NCBI RefSeq assembly: GCF_007845675.1
Contig: NZ_VOBR01000011.1
Location: forward strand, 203,155 to 267,154
Length of the DNA: 64,000 bases
Direction of reading: 5' to 3'
Source: Lentzea tibetensis
GTDB lineage: Bacteria; Actinomycetota; Actinomycetes; Mycobacteriales; Pseudonocardiaceae
The notes under the pieces were generated by a model. It searched no databases, had not been told where the DNA came from, and worked only from the letters and a program-made list of their open reading frames with translations. Positions 31,430 to 39,589 of this stretch are shown piece after piece; the stretch's first letter is position 1; every line of letters begins with the position of its first letter. A program made the position numbers and the translations under genes.

Positions 31430-31813
31430 CTACTCGGCCGGTATCCGCCTGCGGCCCGCGAAGCCGAGCTCGGTGCGGTGGTACCACGCCAGCTCGGCGT
31501 CACCCTCCAGCCAGCACAGCAGCACCGGCACCCCGTCCAGGTCGGCGGGGAAGTCGACCAGCAGCGGCGCGAACCCCTTCAGCTCGGCGCCGGTCGCCTG
31601 GACCGATTCCATCAGCTCGTCGAGCCGGGCCTGCGCCGCCTTCCACTCGGGCAGCCCGCCCAGCTCCGTGCTGCCGCCACCCTGCAACGCCGCGGCCAGC
31701 TCGGCCGCGTCCGCGCGCAGGCTGACCAGCTCGTCGAGCACCGGCTGCAACCGGGCCAGCTCGGCGCGCGCCTCGGACACCGTGAAAAGTCCCACCGGCA
31801 CAGCATGCCTCAT
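31430..31813 (-). CDS. DUF2203 family protein
   Basis: About 127 residues from the ATG at 31813; a GTG at 31831 is an equal alternative. The family pattern is clear: FTVSEARAELARLQPVLDELVSLR as an N-terminal helix pair, ELKGFAPLLVDFPADLDGVPVLLCW, then ELAWYHRTELGFAGRRRI at the end. The function of DUF2203 is unknown. It lies directly downstream of the lipoprotein gene on the same strand and is convergent with the 96-residue gene, with three bases between their stops. Confidence 0.88.
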   Translation of the reverse strand: MRHAVPVGLFTVSEARAELARLQPVLDELVSLRADAAELAAALQGGGSTELGGLPEWKAAQARLDELMESVQATGAELKGFAPLLVDFPADLDGVPVLLCWLEGDAELAWYHRTELGFAGRRRIPAE

Positions 31814-31835
31814 CGCCGGTGCCGTCCACACAGGA

Positions 31836-32432
31836 CTAGAGCTTCGCGAACAGCTCGGCGACCAGCTTCCGCTCGGCGTCGAGCCCCGCGCTCGACGTCA
31901 CCAGGATCTCCACGGACCCCTTGCGCGCCGTCACCGTGTTCTGCTCGGCCGACCCGGACTTCCTGGTGCTGGTGTACGCCTCGTCCTGGAAACCGGGCAG
32001 GTCGACGGCCGTCTGCCCGTGCTCGGCGAGCCGCGACTTGCCCTGCGCGAACCGCGCGGTGTCCGTGCCCGCCTGGAAGCGGACCGTCGTGACGCTCGGC
32101 CCACCCGTGTACTGGCACACGGCCACGTTCTCGTTGATCGTCTCCTTCGGCGCCGCGAGCGTGAGCCCCAGCGTCTCGCCGACGAGGCTCGCCGGGGCCT
32201 TCGCGCAGCTCAGCCCGGCGGCGCTCGCCTGAGGAAGATCGGTGCGGCCCTCCGTCGGTTCGGCCTCGGTCGGGGGAGGCGCCGGCTCCGAGGTCGTCTC
32301 CGCGGTGCTCGCCGACGCCGTCGCCGACCCCGTCGTCGATGGAACGGCGGAGGACGACGGCGCGGCGGCGGGCTGTGCCGTGCACCCGGCGAGCGCGAGC
32401 AGAGCGGCGGCGATCACGAGCCTGTTGATCAC
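31836..32432 (-). CDS. DUF3558-like secreted lipoprotein
   Basis: 198 residues from the GTG at 32432, with GGGGA four bases upstream. The signal peptide ends in a lipobox (LLALAGC), after which a 45-residue Ser/Thr/Pro/Ala-rich spacer leads to a folded domain with two cysteines (LSCAKAP and AVCQYTGG). That layout is typical of DUF3558 lipoproteins of Pseudonocardiales and mycobacteria. It would be anchored on the outer face of the membrane. Its role is unknown. It is divergent from the small membrane protein at 32562. Confidence 0.8.
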   Translation of the reverse strand: MINRLVIAAALLALAGCTAQPAAAPSSSAVPSTTGSATASASTAETTSEPAPPPTEAEPTEGRTDLPQASAAGLSCAKAPASLVGETLGLTLAAPKETINENVAVCQYTGGPSVTTVRFQAGTDTARFAQGKSRLAEHGQTAVDLPGFQDEAYTSTRKSGSAEQNTVTARKGSVEILVTSSAGLDAERKLVAELFAKL

Positions 32433-32561
32433 TATGTCCCCATGTGGTCGGTTTCCCACCCTTTCGACCGAATGGCCGCACTCGTTACAGCGGCACGCTC
32501 TGAACGGCCCAACCCAGCGGCACAGCGGGAACCCGAGCCCGCCTCACCCCGTCCCACACCC

Positions 32562-32852
32562 ATGAATCGACTCAATCGACAGGTCAAGTTATCCATCGCC
32601 GCGGTGGTGCTCTTAGTGCTGCCGTGGATCGTGTTCATCGGCACCACGTCGACGGTGCGCATCAACGGTGTCGTGACCGAGCGGCACGAGACCAACTTCT
32701 TCGCGCTGTTCTCCGCGATCACCTGCATCTGCATCGCCTGGGCCATGGCGTTCCAGTGGGAGACGCAGGCCGACCGCCATCCGCGCTGGAAGGTCGTGGC
32801 CGGGCTGATCGCCGTCGCGGCCGTCGCGGCAGGTTACTTCGGCCTGATGTGA
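32562..32852 (+). CDS. Small two-helix membrane protein
   Basis: 96 residues. Hydrophobic helices lie at about 9-27 (LSIAAVVLLVLPWIVFIG), 44-62 and a third at about 76-95. A short charged loop RINGVVTERHETN separates the first two. No ribosome site is evident before the ATG. There is no family match that I recognise. It is convergent with the response regulator at 32870 and divergent from the lipoprotein gene. Confidence 0.6.
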   Translation: MNRLNRQVKLSIAAVVLLVLPWIVFIGTTSTVRINGVVTERHETNFFALFSAITCICIAWAMAFQWETQADRHPRWKVVAGLIAVAAVAAGYFGLM

Positions 32853-32869
32853 CGCCCGGCCCGTGGCCG

Positions 32870-33475
32870 TCACAGCCAGCCGGAGTCCTCTGCCAGCCGC
32901 ACCGCTTCGGCACGCGTGCGCGCACCGGTCTTCCCGATCGCGGCGGACAGGTGGTTGCGCACCGTCCCCTCGGACAGGTGCAGCGCCTTCGCCAGGTCGG
33001 CCACCGTCCCGCCGTCACGCGCCAGCGCCAGCACGTCCCGCTCCCGGTCGGTCAGCGGCGAGCGCCCCACGGCGAGCGACTCGGCGGCGAGCGTCGGATC
33101 CACCACCCGCAGGCCCGCGTGCACCCGGCGCACCGCGTCGACGAGCTGTTCCGGTGAGGCGTCCTTCACGACGAACCCGGCCGCGCCCGCCGCCATCGCC
33201 CGCGCCAGGTAGCCGGGCCTGCCGAACGTGGTGCACACGATCACCCGGCACGACGGCAGCGCCGCGTGCAGCTCGGCGGCCGCGGACAACCCGTCCTTGC
33301 CGGGCATCTGCACGTCGAGCAGCGCCACGTCCGGTGAGGTGCGGCGGGCGGCGTCGACGACCTCGTCGCCCGCGCTGACCTCGGCGACCACCTCGATGTC
33401 GGGCTCCAGGCCCAGCATCGCGGCGAACGCGCCGCGCACGAGCGCCTGGTCGTCCGCCAGCAGCACCTTGATCAC
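32870..33475 (-). CDS. NarL/LuxR-type response regulator (DesR-like)
   Basis: 201 residues from a GTG that overlaps the kinase stop as GTGA. The receiver has LLADDQALVRGAF, phosphoacceptor Asp in LLDVQMPGKDG and FVVKDAS. The LuxR-type HTH is LTDRERDVLALARDGGTVADLAKALHLSEGTVRNHLSAAIGKTG. It is the last gene of the ABC ATPase-permease-kinase-regulator operon and probably controls that exporter. The dyad at 36257-36284, upstream of the ATPase gene, is a candidate binding site. Confidence 0.93.
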   Translation of the reverse strand: MIKVLLADDQALVRGAFAAMLGLEPDIEVVAEVSAGDEVVDAARRTSPDVALLDVQMPGKDGLSAAAELHAALPSCRVIVCTTFGRPGYLARAMAAGAAGFVVKDASPEQLVDAVRRVHAGLRVVDPTLAAESLAVGRSPLTDRERDVLALARDGGTVADLAKALHLSEGTVRNHLSAAIGKTGARTRAEAVRLAEDSGWL

Positions 33476-34539
33476 GCGACCTCCGCCCGCAGCCGGTAGC
33501 CGCCTCCGGTGAGCGGCCCCGCGATCACCGTGCCACCCACCTCGGCGAGGCGCTCCGCCAGCCCCTGCAACCCCGTGCCGGGTGCGCCGACGCCCACGCC
33601 GCGGCCGTCGTCGCGCACCTCCAGCCACGTGTCGCCCAGCCGCACCTCGCAACGGGAGGCGGCGGCGTGCCGCAGGACGTTCGTGATCCCCTCGCGCAGC
33701 ACGTACCCGAACACCCCCTGGAGCTCGGGTCGCACGTTGTCCACCGCGTGCGGCAGATCGGCCTCGACACCCGCCGCCCGCAACGCCGCCCGCGCTCCGA
33801 CGACCTCGGCGGACAGCGACACCTCCCGGTAGCCGGACACGGTCGTCCGCACGTCGCTGAGCGCCTGGCGGGTGAGGTTCTCGATCTCGCGGATCTCGTC
33901 CGTCGCCCGCCCGGTCTCGTCGCTCTCCAGCAACCTGCGCGCCACACCGGACTTCAGCGCGATCGTCGTCAGGCTGTGGCCGAGGATGTCGTGCAGGTCG
34001 CGGGCCAGCCGGTTGCGCTCCTCGGTCACCGCCATCGTCGCGATCTCCTGCTGCGCCGCCTCGAGCGCCTTGTTCGCCCGGATCATCCGCCCCATCGCGG
34101 CCATGCCGAGCGACACCGACAGCAACGTCCCCAGCTGCCCGCCGTCGCGCGGGAAGTCGTGCGTGACGAACATGGCGACCGCGAGTCCGGTGAGGACCGT
34201 GCCGTCGACGGCCAGCACCCGGCCCGTCGGCAACGCCATCGCGGTCGTGGCCATCGCGTAGACCATCAGGCCGGCGTAGGACAACCCGAGCAGTACCACC
34301 ACCAGCAGTCCCAGCACGATCAGCCCGAGACACGCGGCGGTCCGCACGTTGTCGCTGTGGTCGCCCCAGAGCACGCGTGGGCTCGCGATCCAGGCCGCGG
34401 AGTAGGCCACGAGCAGGACGATCGCCGCCACCTTCGTCCACAACGGACGATCGCCGGGGACCACTTCCCAGATGACGCCGGGGACGTAGACGAGGATGAA
34501 CAGCGACCCGAACATCCACCAGCGCGACTTCTCCCGCAT
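33472..34539 (-). CDS. Sensor histidine kinase, DesK-like
   Basis: 355 residues from the ATG at 34539. Five or six hydrophobic helices span residues 7-150. HisKA_3 follows with EERNRLARDLHDILGHSLTTIAL, and the ATPase domain contains REGITNVLRHAAAS and DDGRGVG. The DLHDxLGH pattern matches DesK/LiaS-type kinases, which sense the membrane. It starts 17 bp after the permease stop and overlaps the regulator, so all four genes form one operon for sensing and exporting a membrane-active compound. Confidence 0.93.
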   Translation of the reverse strand: MREKSRWWMFGSLFILVYVPGVIWEVVPGDRPLWTKVAAIVLLVAYSAAWIASPRVLWGDHSDNVRTAACLGLIVLGLLVVVLLGLSYAGLMVYAMATTAMALPTGRVLAVDGTVLTGLAVAMFVTHDFPRDGGQLGTLLSVSLGMAAMGRMIRANKALEAAQQEIATMAVTEERNRLARDLHDILGHSLTTIALKSGVARRLLESDETGRATDEIREIENLTRQALSDVRTTVSGYREVSLSAEVVGARAALRAAGVEADLPHAVDNVRPELQGVFGYVLREGITNVLRHAAASRCEVRLGDTWLEVRDDGRGVGVGAPGTGLQGLAERLAEVGGTVIAGPLTGGGYRLRAEVA

Positions 34540-34556
34540 GCGGCCCAACCTAGTTC

Positions 34557-35294
34557 CTACGCCCTGGCGCTGTCCGCGCGGAACCGGCGCGCCGCGACGA
34601 CCGACAGCCCGACGACCCACGCGCCGATCACGAGCAGCGCCGTCTTCACGTCGACCCCGGACACGAGCGGCGCTTCGGTGAGTTGCTTGATCCAGTACGT
34701 CGGCAGCACCTTCATGACCGACTGCAGCCACTCGGGCGCCACGTCGGCGGGGATCCAGATGCCGCCGAGCAGACCGAACAGCATGGACGCCAGACCGGTG
34801 ATCGCCTGCATGCCGTCGGCGCTCGCCAGGAGCCCGACGACGATGCCGAACAGCACGAACGGCACCGCGCCCAGCCACAGCGTGCCGAGCACACCGAGCC
34901 ACTGCCCGGCGCCGAGCTCGACGCCCTTGACCGCGCCGACGATGCTGACCAGCACGATCCCCGGCAACGCGACCAGCATCCCCAAGGCGCCCTTGGTGAA
35001 CAGGTAGCCGGCCCCGGACAGGGGAGTGAGCCGCAGCTGCCGCTGCCACCCCGACCCGCGTTCGACCGCGATGCGCGCGCCGATCGCCAGCGGCCCGGCG
35101 ATCACACCGAACAGCGCCATGTTCATCATCAGCGACGTCGTGACGGACAGCCCGTTCTGGAACCTCTGCCCTGCCCCGCCGTAGAGGTTGATGAAGAGCA
35201 AGAACATCACCGTCGGCAGCACCACGGTGAAGATCAGGTACCGGCCGTTGCGCACCGCGCGGCGCAGCTCCAGTGCCAGGAAACGGGTGTTCAT
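34557..35294 (-). CDS. ABC-2 type exporter permease
   Basis: 245 residues with six transmembrane helices, an N-terminal RFLALELRRAVRNGRYL amphipathic segment, and the ABC-2 signature region LLGGIWIPADVAPEWLQSVMKVLPTYW before the last helix. It is the membrane half of a DrrB-like drug or lipid exporter. The ATG overlaps the stop of the ATPase gene by 4 bp, which implies coupled synthesis of equal amounts. Confidence 0.92.
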   Translation of the reverse strand: MNTRFLALELRRAVRNGRYLIFTVVLPTVMFLLFINLYGGAGQRFQNGLSVTTSLMMNMALFGVIAGPLAIGARIAVERGSGWQRQLRLTPLSGAGYLFTKGALGMLVALPGIVLVSIVGAVKGVELGAGQWLGVLGTLWLGAVPFVLFGIVVGLLASADGMQAITGLASMLFGLLGGIWIPADVAPEWLQSVMKVLPTYWIKQLTEAPLVSGVDVKTALLVIGAWVVGLSVVAARRFRADSARA

Positions 35295-36205
35295 CGCACG
35301 TCCTCTCCGGTGAGCGCGAGGAACGCGTCCTCGAGCCCCAGCGCGTTGATCTCGATGTCGTGGGTGGCAGGCTGCAGCGCCAGCAGCCCGCGCAGGGCGG
35401 CGTCGGAGTCCGAGCAGGTCAGCGTCACCTGGTCGCCCCTCGTCTCGGCGGCGCGCACCCCGGGAAGCCCGGCGAGCACGTGCCGGGACACACCCGGCAC
35501 GACCGCGCGCAGCGTGCGCCCGGACACCGTCGCCCTGACCTGCGCGACGGACCCGTCCGCCACGATCCGGCCCGTCCTCATCAGCACGACCCGGTCCGCG
35601 TACTCCTCGGCCTCCTCGAGGTAGTGCGTCGCGAACAGCACCGTGCGCCCGGTGTCGGTGTAGGCGCGCATCGTCTGCCAGAACTGCCGCCGCGTCTCGA
35701 CGTCCATCGCCACGGTCGGCTCGTCGAGCACGAGCAGGTCGGGATCGGACACCAGCGCGAGCGCGAACCGCACCCGCTGCGTCTGCCCACCCGAGATCTT
35801 CGTGCACTTGCGCTTCGCCAGATCCGCGATCCCGGCCAGCTCCAACGCCCGCTGCACCGGCATCGGCTCGCGGTGCAGCGCCGCGATCATCTCGACCGCT
35901 TCGGCGACCGTCGCGTCCTCGAGCAGCGCCCCGCTCTGCAGCATCGCGCTGACGGCCCCCGCCTTCACCGCTTCCCGCGGCGTGCGCCCGAACACGCTGA
36001 TCTCACCACTGTCCGGTGTGGACAGCCCGAGCAGCATGTCGACGGTCGTCGACTTGCCGGCGCCGTTCGGGCCGAGCAGCGCGACCACCTCGCCGGGCGA
36101 GATCACGAGGTCGATCCCGTCGACCGCACGCACCTCTCCGAACCTCTTGTGCAGACCGCTCAGCGCGACGGCGGCGCCGGTGCGGACAGCTGTTGCCTGT
36201 GTCAT
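35291..36205 (-). CDS. ABC exporter ATPase (DrrA/CcmA-like)
   Basis: 304 residues. Walker A is GPNGAGKST, the ABC signature is KISGGQTQRVRFA, Walker B is LLVLDEPTVAMD, and the switch His is in FATHYLEEAEEYADR. A C-terminal 80-residue domain after residue 215 is typical of DrrA-type ATPases. It powers the permease encoded by the next gene. A strong dyad lies 52 bp upstream of its ATG. Confidence 0.94.
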   Translation of the reverse strand: MTQATAVRTGAAVALSGLHKRFGEVRAVDGIDLVISPGEVVALLGPNGAGKSTTVDMLLGLSTPDSGEISVFGRTPREAVKAGAVSAMLQSGALLEDATVAEAVEMIAALHREPMPVQRALELAGIADLAKRKCTKISGGQTQRVRFALALVSDPDLLVLDEPTVAMDVETRRQFWQTMRAYTDTGRTVLFATHYLEEAEEYADRVVLMRTGRIVADGSVAQVRATVSGRTLRAVVPGVSRHVLAGLPGVRAAETRGDQVTLTCSDSDAALRGLLALQPATHDIEINALGLEDAFLALTGEDVR

Positions 36206-36256
36206 GCCCCAATGCTGTCGCCGGGGGTGCCGGGGTGGAGGTTCCAGCCGTCACGA

Positions 36257-36284
36257 CCCCGCCATGACAGATGTCATGACGGGG
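36257..36284. promoter_or_regulatory. Dyad upstream of the ABC-exporter operon
   Basis: Arms of 13 bp (36257-36269 and 36272-36284, one mismatch) surround GA. The core is the near-perfect palindrome ATGACA-GA-TGTCAT flanked by CCCCG and CGGGG. It lies 52 bp before the ATPase start and also follows the stop of the gene at 36299. An operator for the operon's own DesR-like regulator fits the position; a terminator for the upstream gene is the alternative. Confidence 0.5.
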
Positions 36285-36298
36285 CGCGTGACATCGGT

Positions 36299-37132
36299 TC
36301 AGGCCTGTTCGCCAGTGACCTTGCCGCGCAGCTCGTTCGTCTGGAAGCTCCAGAACACCACGAACTCTCCGATCAGCAGCACCTGGAGGAAGAACAGCCA
36401 CGGGCCGAACCCGACCGCGGCGGCGACACCGCAGACGACCAGCGTCACCGCCATCGCGACCGCGACGTCGAAGTACTTGTTCTTGAAGGAGTACCAGTTC
36501 AGCTCGTTGTCCTTCGCGTACCTCATGGCGTTCAGGACGACAACGGCGATGATGCCGACGAAGAACGCGATGGCGGCGGCGCCGTGCCCGATGTCCTCGA
36601 AAGCGTCGCGTGCCAGGAGGAAGAACAGCAGCCCCGCGGTCAGCAGACCGAGCGCCAGCCCGATCAGGACCTTGGCCTTGGGGCTGAGCTTGCTGTCGGA
36701 CGCCGGGCGCAGCCACTTCAGCAGCAACGCCGCCCCCGCGGCGACGAACCCCATGACGAACGCGACGCCGACGTTGTTCCCGATCGCGGCGGGCAGTTCG
36801 GCGCCGGGGCGGTAGCTGGGCGGGCAGCTCTCGTTCACCTCGGTGGGCACGAACGCGACGATGAACGCCAGGAAGCCCGAGTAGTCGAGCAGCACGTTCT
36901 CGCGATCGGTGTTGCCGCGGTAGATGATGAGGCAGGCGCCGATCGCGCACAGAGTGCCGATGAACACCGCCCGGACCGGTGTGTAGTAGTACGCGCTGAC
37001 GGAGTCCTGCAGGCACCGGCTGGTCACGGCTTGCACGACGATCGACAGGAACAGCAGTGCGACCAGCACGATCATGGCCAGTCGCAGACCGAGGTAGGTC
37101 TGCCGGATGCTGTCTTCCTTGCTCTGAGCCAT
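36299..37132 (-). CDS. Multi-pass membrane protein of unknown function
   Basis: 277 residues with about seven transmembrane helices. The distinctive part is SVSAYYYTPVRAVFIGTLCAIGACLIIYRG followed by LLDYSGFLAFIVAFVPT, a pattern I have seen in widespread unnamed bacterial membrane proteins. A loop with ESCPPSYRPGAE would face outside. The charged C-terminal end (ELRGKVTGEQA) is cytoplasmic. The function is not known. It lies upstream of the ABC operon on the same strand, 93 bp away, with the dyad between. Confidence 0.75.
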   Translation of the reverse strand: MAQSKEDSIRQTYLGLRLAMIVLVALLFLSIVVQAVTSRCLQDSVSAYYYTPVRAVFIGTLCAIGACLIIYRGNTDRENVLLDYSGFLAFIVAFVPTEVNESCPPSYRPGAELPAAIGNNVGVAFVMGFVAAGAALLLKWLRPASDSKLSPKAKVLIGLALGLLTAGLLFFLLARDAFEDIGHGAAAIAFFVGIIAVVVLNAMRYAKDNELNWYSFKNKYFDVAVAMAVTLVVCGVAAAVGFGPWLFFLQVLLIGEFVVFWSFQTNELRGKVTGEQA

Positions 37133-37282
37133 GTCTGGCCCTCCATCCGCGGATGAGGCCGACCGCGAACAGCGCGGCGCGTTGACTCGTCATCGGCACC
37201 GTGATCGGTTCGCGTTAGGGCAGAGCGCCAGGTTGGCCGAAAAGTCGCCCAACCGGCGTAGCGAGGCGGAAACCGCACGAAA

Positions 37283-37312
37283 AGGGCCGGCTGCGCCACG
37301 CGCAACCGGCCC
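37283..37312 (-). terminator. Rho-independent-like terminator of the TelA operon
   Basis: On the minus strand a hairpin with arms GGGCCGG and CCGGCCC, extended by TGCGC/GCGCA after one mismatch, encloses a 3-nt loop and is followed by TTTTCG. It lies about 95 bp after the stop of the XpaC-like gene at 37405. The remainder of the 272-bp gap 37133-37404 holds no recognisable gene. Confidence 0.7.
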
Positions 37313-37404
37313 ATGCGGGCGATGCTAGGTCGGGGCGAATGACCAGGTGGGCAATTTGCGAAAACCCGGTTCACTCGGTGGCTATCGAACAGCCGTGGGG
37401 AAGC

Positions 37405-37989
37405 TCAGTCCCGTTCCTCCAGGTAGCGGGTGTGGTCGGACTGGCGCTGCGCGTCGGCTTCGTGGAATGCCGACGCCGTGCGTTCGGCGTCGGCGAGGAG
37501 CAGGTCGAGCTGCCGGGTCAGCTGGCCGTCGGCGCCGCGGGCGGCGGCGTACCACCACGGCAGGTTCAGGTAGGTCTGCACGGACAGCGGCAGGTCGGTG
37601 CCCACGAGCCTGGTCACCGCGTGCAGTGCGTCCGGGTCGCTCCGGAGCCTGCGCGGCTGGGCGAGCATGCCGTTCAGCACCTCGGCGATGCGCTCCAGCT
37701 TCGGCAGCACGTCGGCGGGCACGCGGCCGCCGAAGCCGCGGACCTTGGTCAGCAACGAGAAGAGCTCGGTGCGCAGGAACGCCGCCTCCTGGTCCGGATC
37801 GGTCACGAGCGTGACCTTGGCCGGTGGGGCGATCAGCGCGCCGAACCCGTACAGGCCCGCGACGACGAAGAGCCAGTACGAGCCCGCGACGCCGAACAGG
37901 TGCAGTGCGAGGCCGACGAGGCCGCCGACGCAGCCCGCGAGGTTCTTCCACGACCCGAGGTAGCGGAGCACGGCGTCACTGGTAGCCAC
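37405..37989 (-). CDS. XpaC-like membrane protein, last gene of the TelA operon
   Basis: 194 residues. Two hydrophobic segments at about 15-33 and 36-52 are followed by a cytoplasmic helical domain (TDPDQEAAFLRTELFSLLTKVRGF, LERIAEVLNGM, LDLLLADAERTASAF). This outline fits the XpaC family, which is paired with TelA-like proteins in Bacillus (xpaC-yaaN). Family membership is inferred from layout and neighbours rather than a clear motif. The start overlaps the stop of the vWA lipoprotein gene by 14 bp. Confidence 0.65.
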   Translation of the reverse strand: MATSDAVLRYLGSWKNLAGCVGGLVGLALHLFGVAGSYWLFVVAGLYGFGALIAPPAKVTLVTDPDQEAAFLRTELFSLLTKVRGFGGRVPADVLPKLERIAEVLNGMLAQPRRLRSDPDALHAVTRLVGTDLPLSVQTYLNLPWWYAAARGADGQLTRQLDLLLADAERTASAFHEADAQRQSDHTRYLEERD

Positions 37990-39589
37990 GGATCTCCTTG
38001 AACGCGGCGGAAAGCGAGCGGCTGCGCGCGTCGAAGACCTTACCTCCGCTCATCCGCGCCACCTGCTCCATCTCGTCGACGGTGCTCTCGCCGAACAGCA
38101 CCGGGAAGATCGGGATGCCGCGCTCGGCCGCAGGGAGTCCCTCGTGGAACGAGCGGAAGTCGTCGAAGTCCTGGCCCTCGGTGTTGTCGCCGTCGGTCAT
38201 CAGCACGATCGACGTGAAGCGGTCCGGGTCGGACGCGGACTGCTTGCGCAGCACCGCGTATCCCTCCTGGAGGCTCGCGTAGATCGCGGTACCGCCGCCG
38301 TCCACCAGTCCGCCGGCCAAGGTCTTGATCCTCGCGAGCTCCGGAGCAGGGTCGTCGGCCGGGATGACGAACTCCGTTGCGGACTGGGGAGCCGAGTTGA
38401 ACGGCAGCAGCGTCACCTGCTCGCGGCCGTGGAACCGGCTGAACTTCCCGGACAGCGTGTCGTCCGCGCCGGTCAGGCCCGTGACGGCCTGGCGGAGACC
38501 CTCGATGCGGTCACCCGCCATCGACCCGGACACGTCCAGCACGTACAGCGTGCGCGACGGCCTGCGCAGCTGGTCGAAGTACGTGGTGACCAGACCGTCC
38601 ACAGCGGACTGGCTGCCGGGGAACGGCAGCTCCACCAGGTCGCGCACGGCGAACTCAGGCCCGAGCTGCACCTGCGGAACCGCCGGGCGCCTGCGGGTCG
38701 TCTCCATGATCCGCTGCTGGACCTCGGGGCCGCGCAGGTGGTCCGAGAGCTTCTGATGCGCCTCGCGGGCGGGCGATCCCGCCGAGTTCAGCAGCGTCAG
38801 CGGGTAGTCGGCGGTCACCACGCCGTCGCTCGGGTACACCAGCGTCAGCGGCTCGGGCAGCGAGGCGTTGAGCGACAACAACACCGACTCGTAGTTGATC
38901 AGCCCGTCGACCTTCGCGCCGGGATCCTCACCGCGGGCGCGGCGCTGGAACGCCTCGGACAACCAGCCCGACGAGCCCGCGGACAGCGTCTGCGCCGAGA
39001 AGAACTCCTTGAGCTGCGGGGAGACCGCGGAGATCTTGGCCGCGTCCAGCGCGGAACCGCTGCCCGACAACGCCGACGCGACGCCGACCAGCGCGGAGAA
39101 ACCCGAGTTGGACGCCGACGGATCGGTCATGCCGTAGGTGAACTTCCGCTGCCCGGCGGCCGCGGCGATGTCCGCCCAGCCGACCCGCTTGCCGTCCCAG
39201 CCGAGCTCCCTGACCTTGGCGGCGGGCAGGCCGAGCACGACCGGCGAGCTCATGATCTTGGTCGGGGTGCCGAGCCGCTTCGCCGCGTCCGGCACCAGCT
39301 CCAGGTAGCGGTTCGACGAGAACCACACCGCGTCGAACCCGCTCTCGGCGGCGCCGCGGGCGACCGAGTCCGCGCCCTCGATCGTGCCGGTGTAGCTGAA
39401 CTTCACGCTCACGCCGGTCGCGCGGGCAGCCTCGTCCAGCACCGGCTGCAGGTCGGCGAGCTCGCTGCCCGCGAGCACCCGCAGCACACCCGGTTCGGCG
39501 TCACCGACCGGCTTGGCGGGATCGGCCGAGTCGGAACAACCGGCCACCAGTGCGGCCGCGAGCACGAGCGGGCCGAGTCGGCGGATCAT
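37976..39589 (-). CDS. Lipoprotein combining a solute-binding-like region with a vWA domain
   Basis: 537 residues from the ATG at 39589, which overlaps the TelA stop. A signal peptide ends in the lipobox LVAGC with Cys18. Residues about 30-330 resemble a type 2 periplasmic binding protein (VLRVLAGSELADLQPVLDEA, FDAVWFSSNRYLEL, TYGMTDPSASNSGFSAL). Residues about 345-537 form a von Willebrand factor A domain with a complete MIDAS, beginning DVSGS at 352-356 and continuing with GGGTAIY and LMTDGDN. It would sit outside the membrane, bind a metal through the MIDAS, and possibly bind a small ligand. No ABC permease accompanies it, so transport is unlikely. Confidence 0.85.
   Translation of the reverse strand: MIRRLGPLVLAAALVAGCSDSADPAKPVGDAEPGVLRVLAGSELADLQPVLDEAARATGVSVKFSYTGTIEGADSVARGAAESGFDAVWFSSNRYLELVPDAAKRLGTPTKIMSSPVVLGLPAAKVRELGWDGKRVGWADIAAAAGQRKFTYGMTDPSASNSGFSALVGVASALSGSGSALDAAKISAVSPQLKEFFSAQTLSAGSSGWLSEAFQRRARGEDPGAKVDGLINYESVLLSLNASLPEPLTLVYPSDGVVTADYPLTLLNSAGSPAREAHQKLSDHLRGPEVQQRIMETTRRRPAVPQVQLGPEFAVRDLVELPFPGSQSAVDGLVTTYFDQLRRPSRTLYVLDVSGSMAGDRIEGLRQAVTGLTGADDTLSGKFSRFHGREQVTLLPFNSAPQSATEFVIPADDPAPELARIKTLAGGLVDGGGTAIYASLQEGYAVLRKQSASDPDRFTSIVLMTDGDNTEGQDFDDFRSFHEGLPAAERGIPIFPVLFGESTVDEMEQVARMSGGKVFDARSRSLSAAFKEIRGYQ

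Noticed and set aside
37133-37404. Possible small genes in the 272-bp gap
   Set aside because: The only open frames are short with Arg-rich shadow composition; the gap contains a minus-strand terminator.
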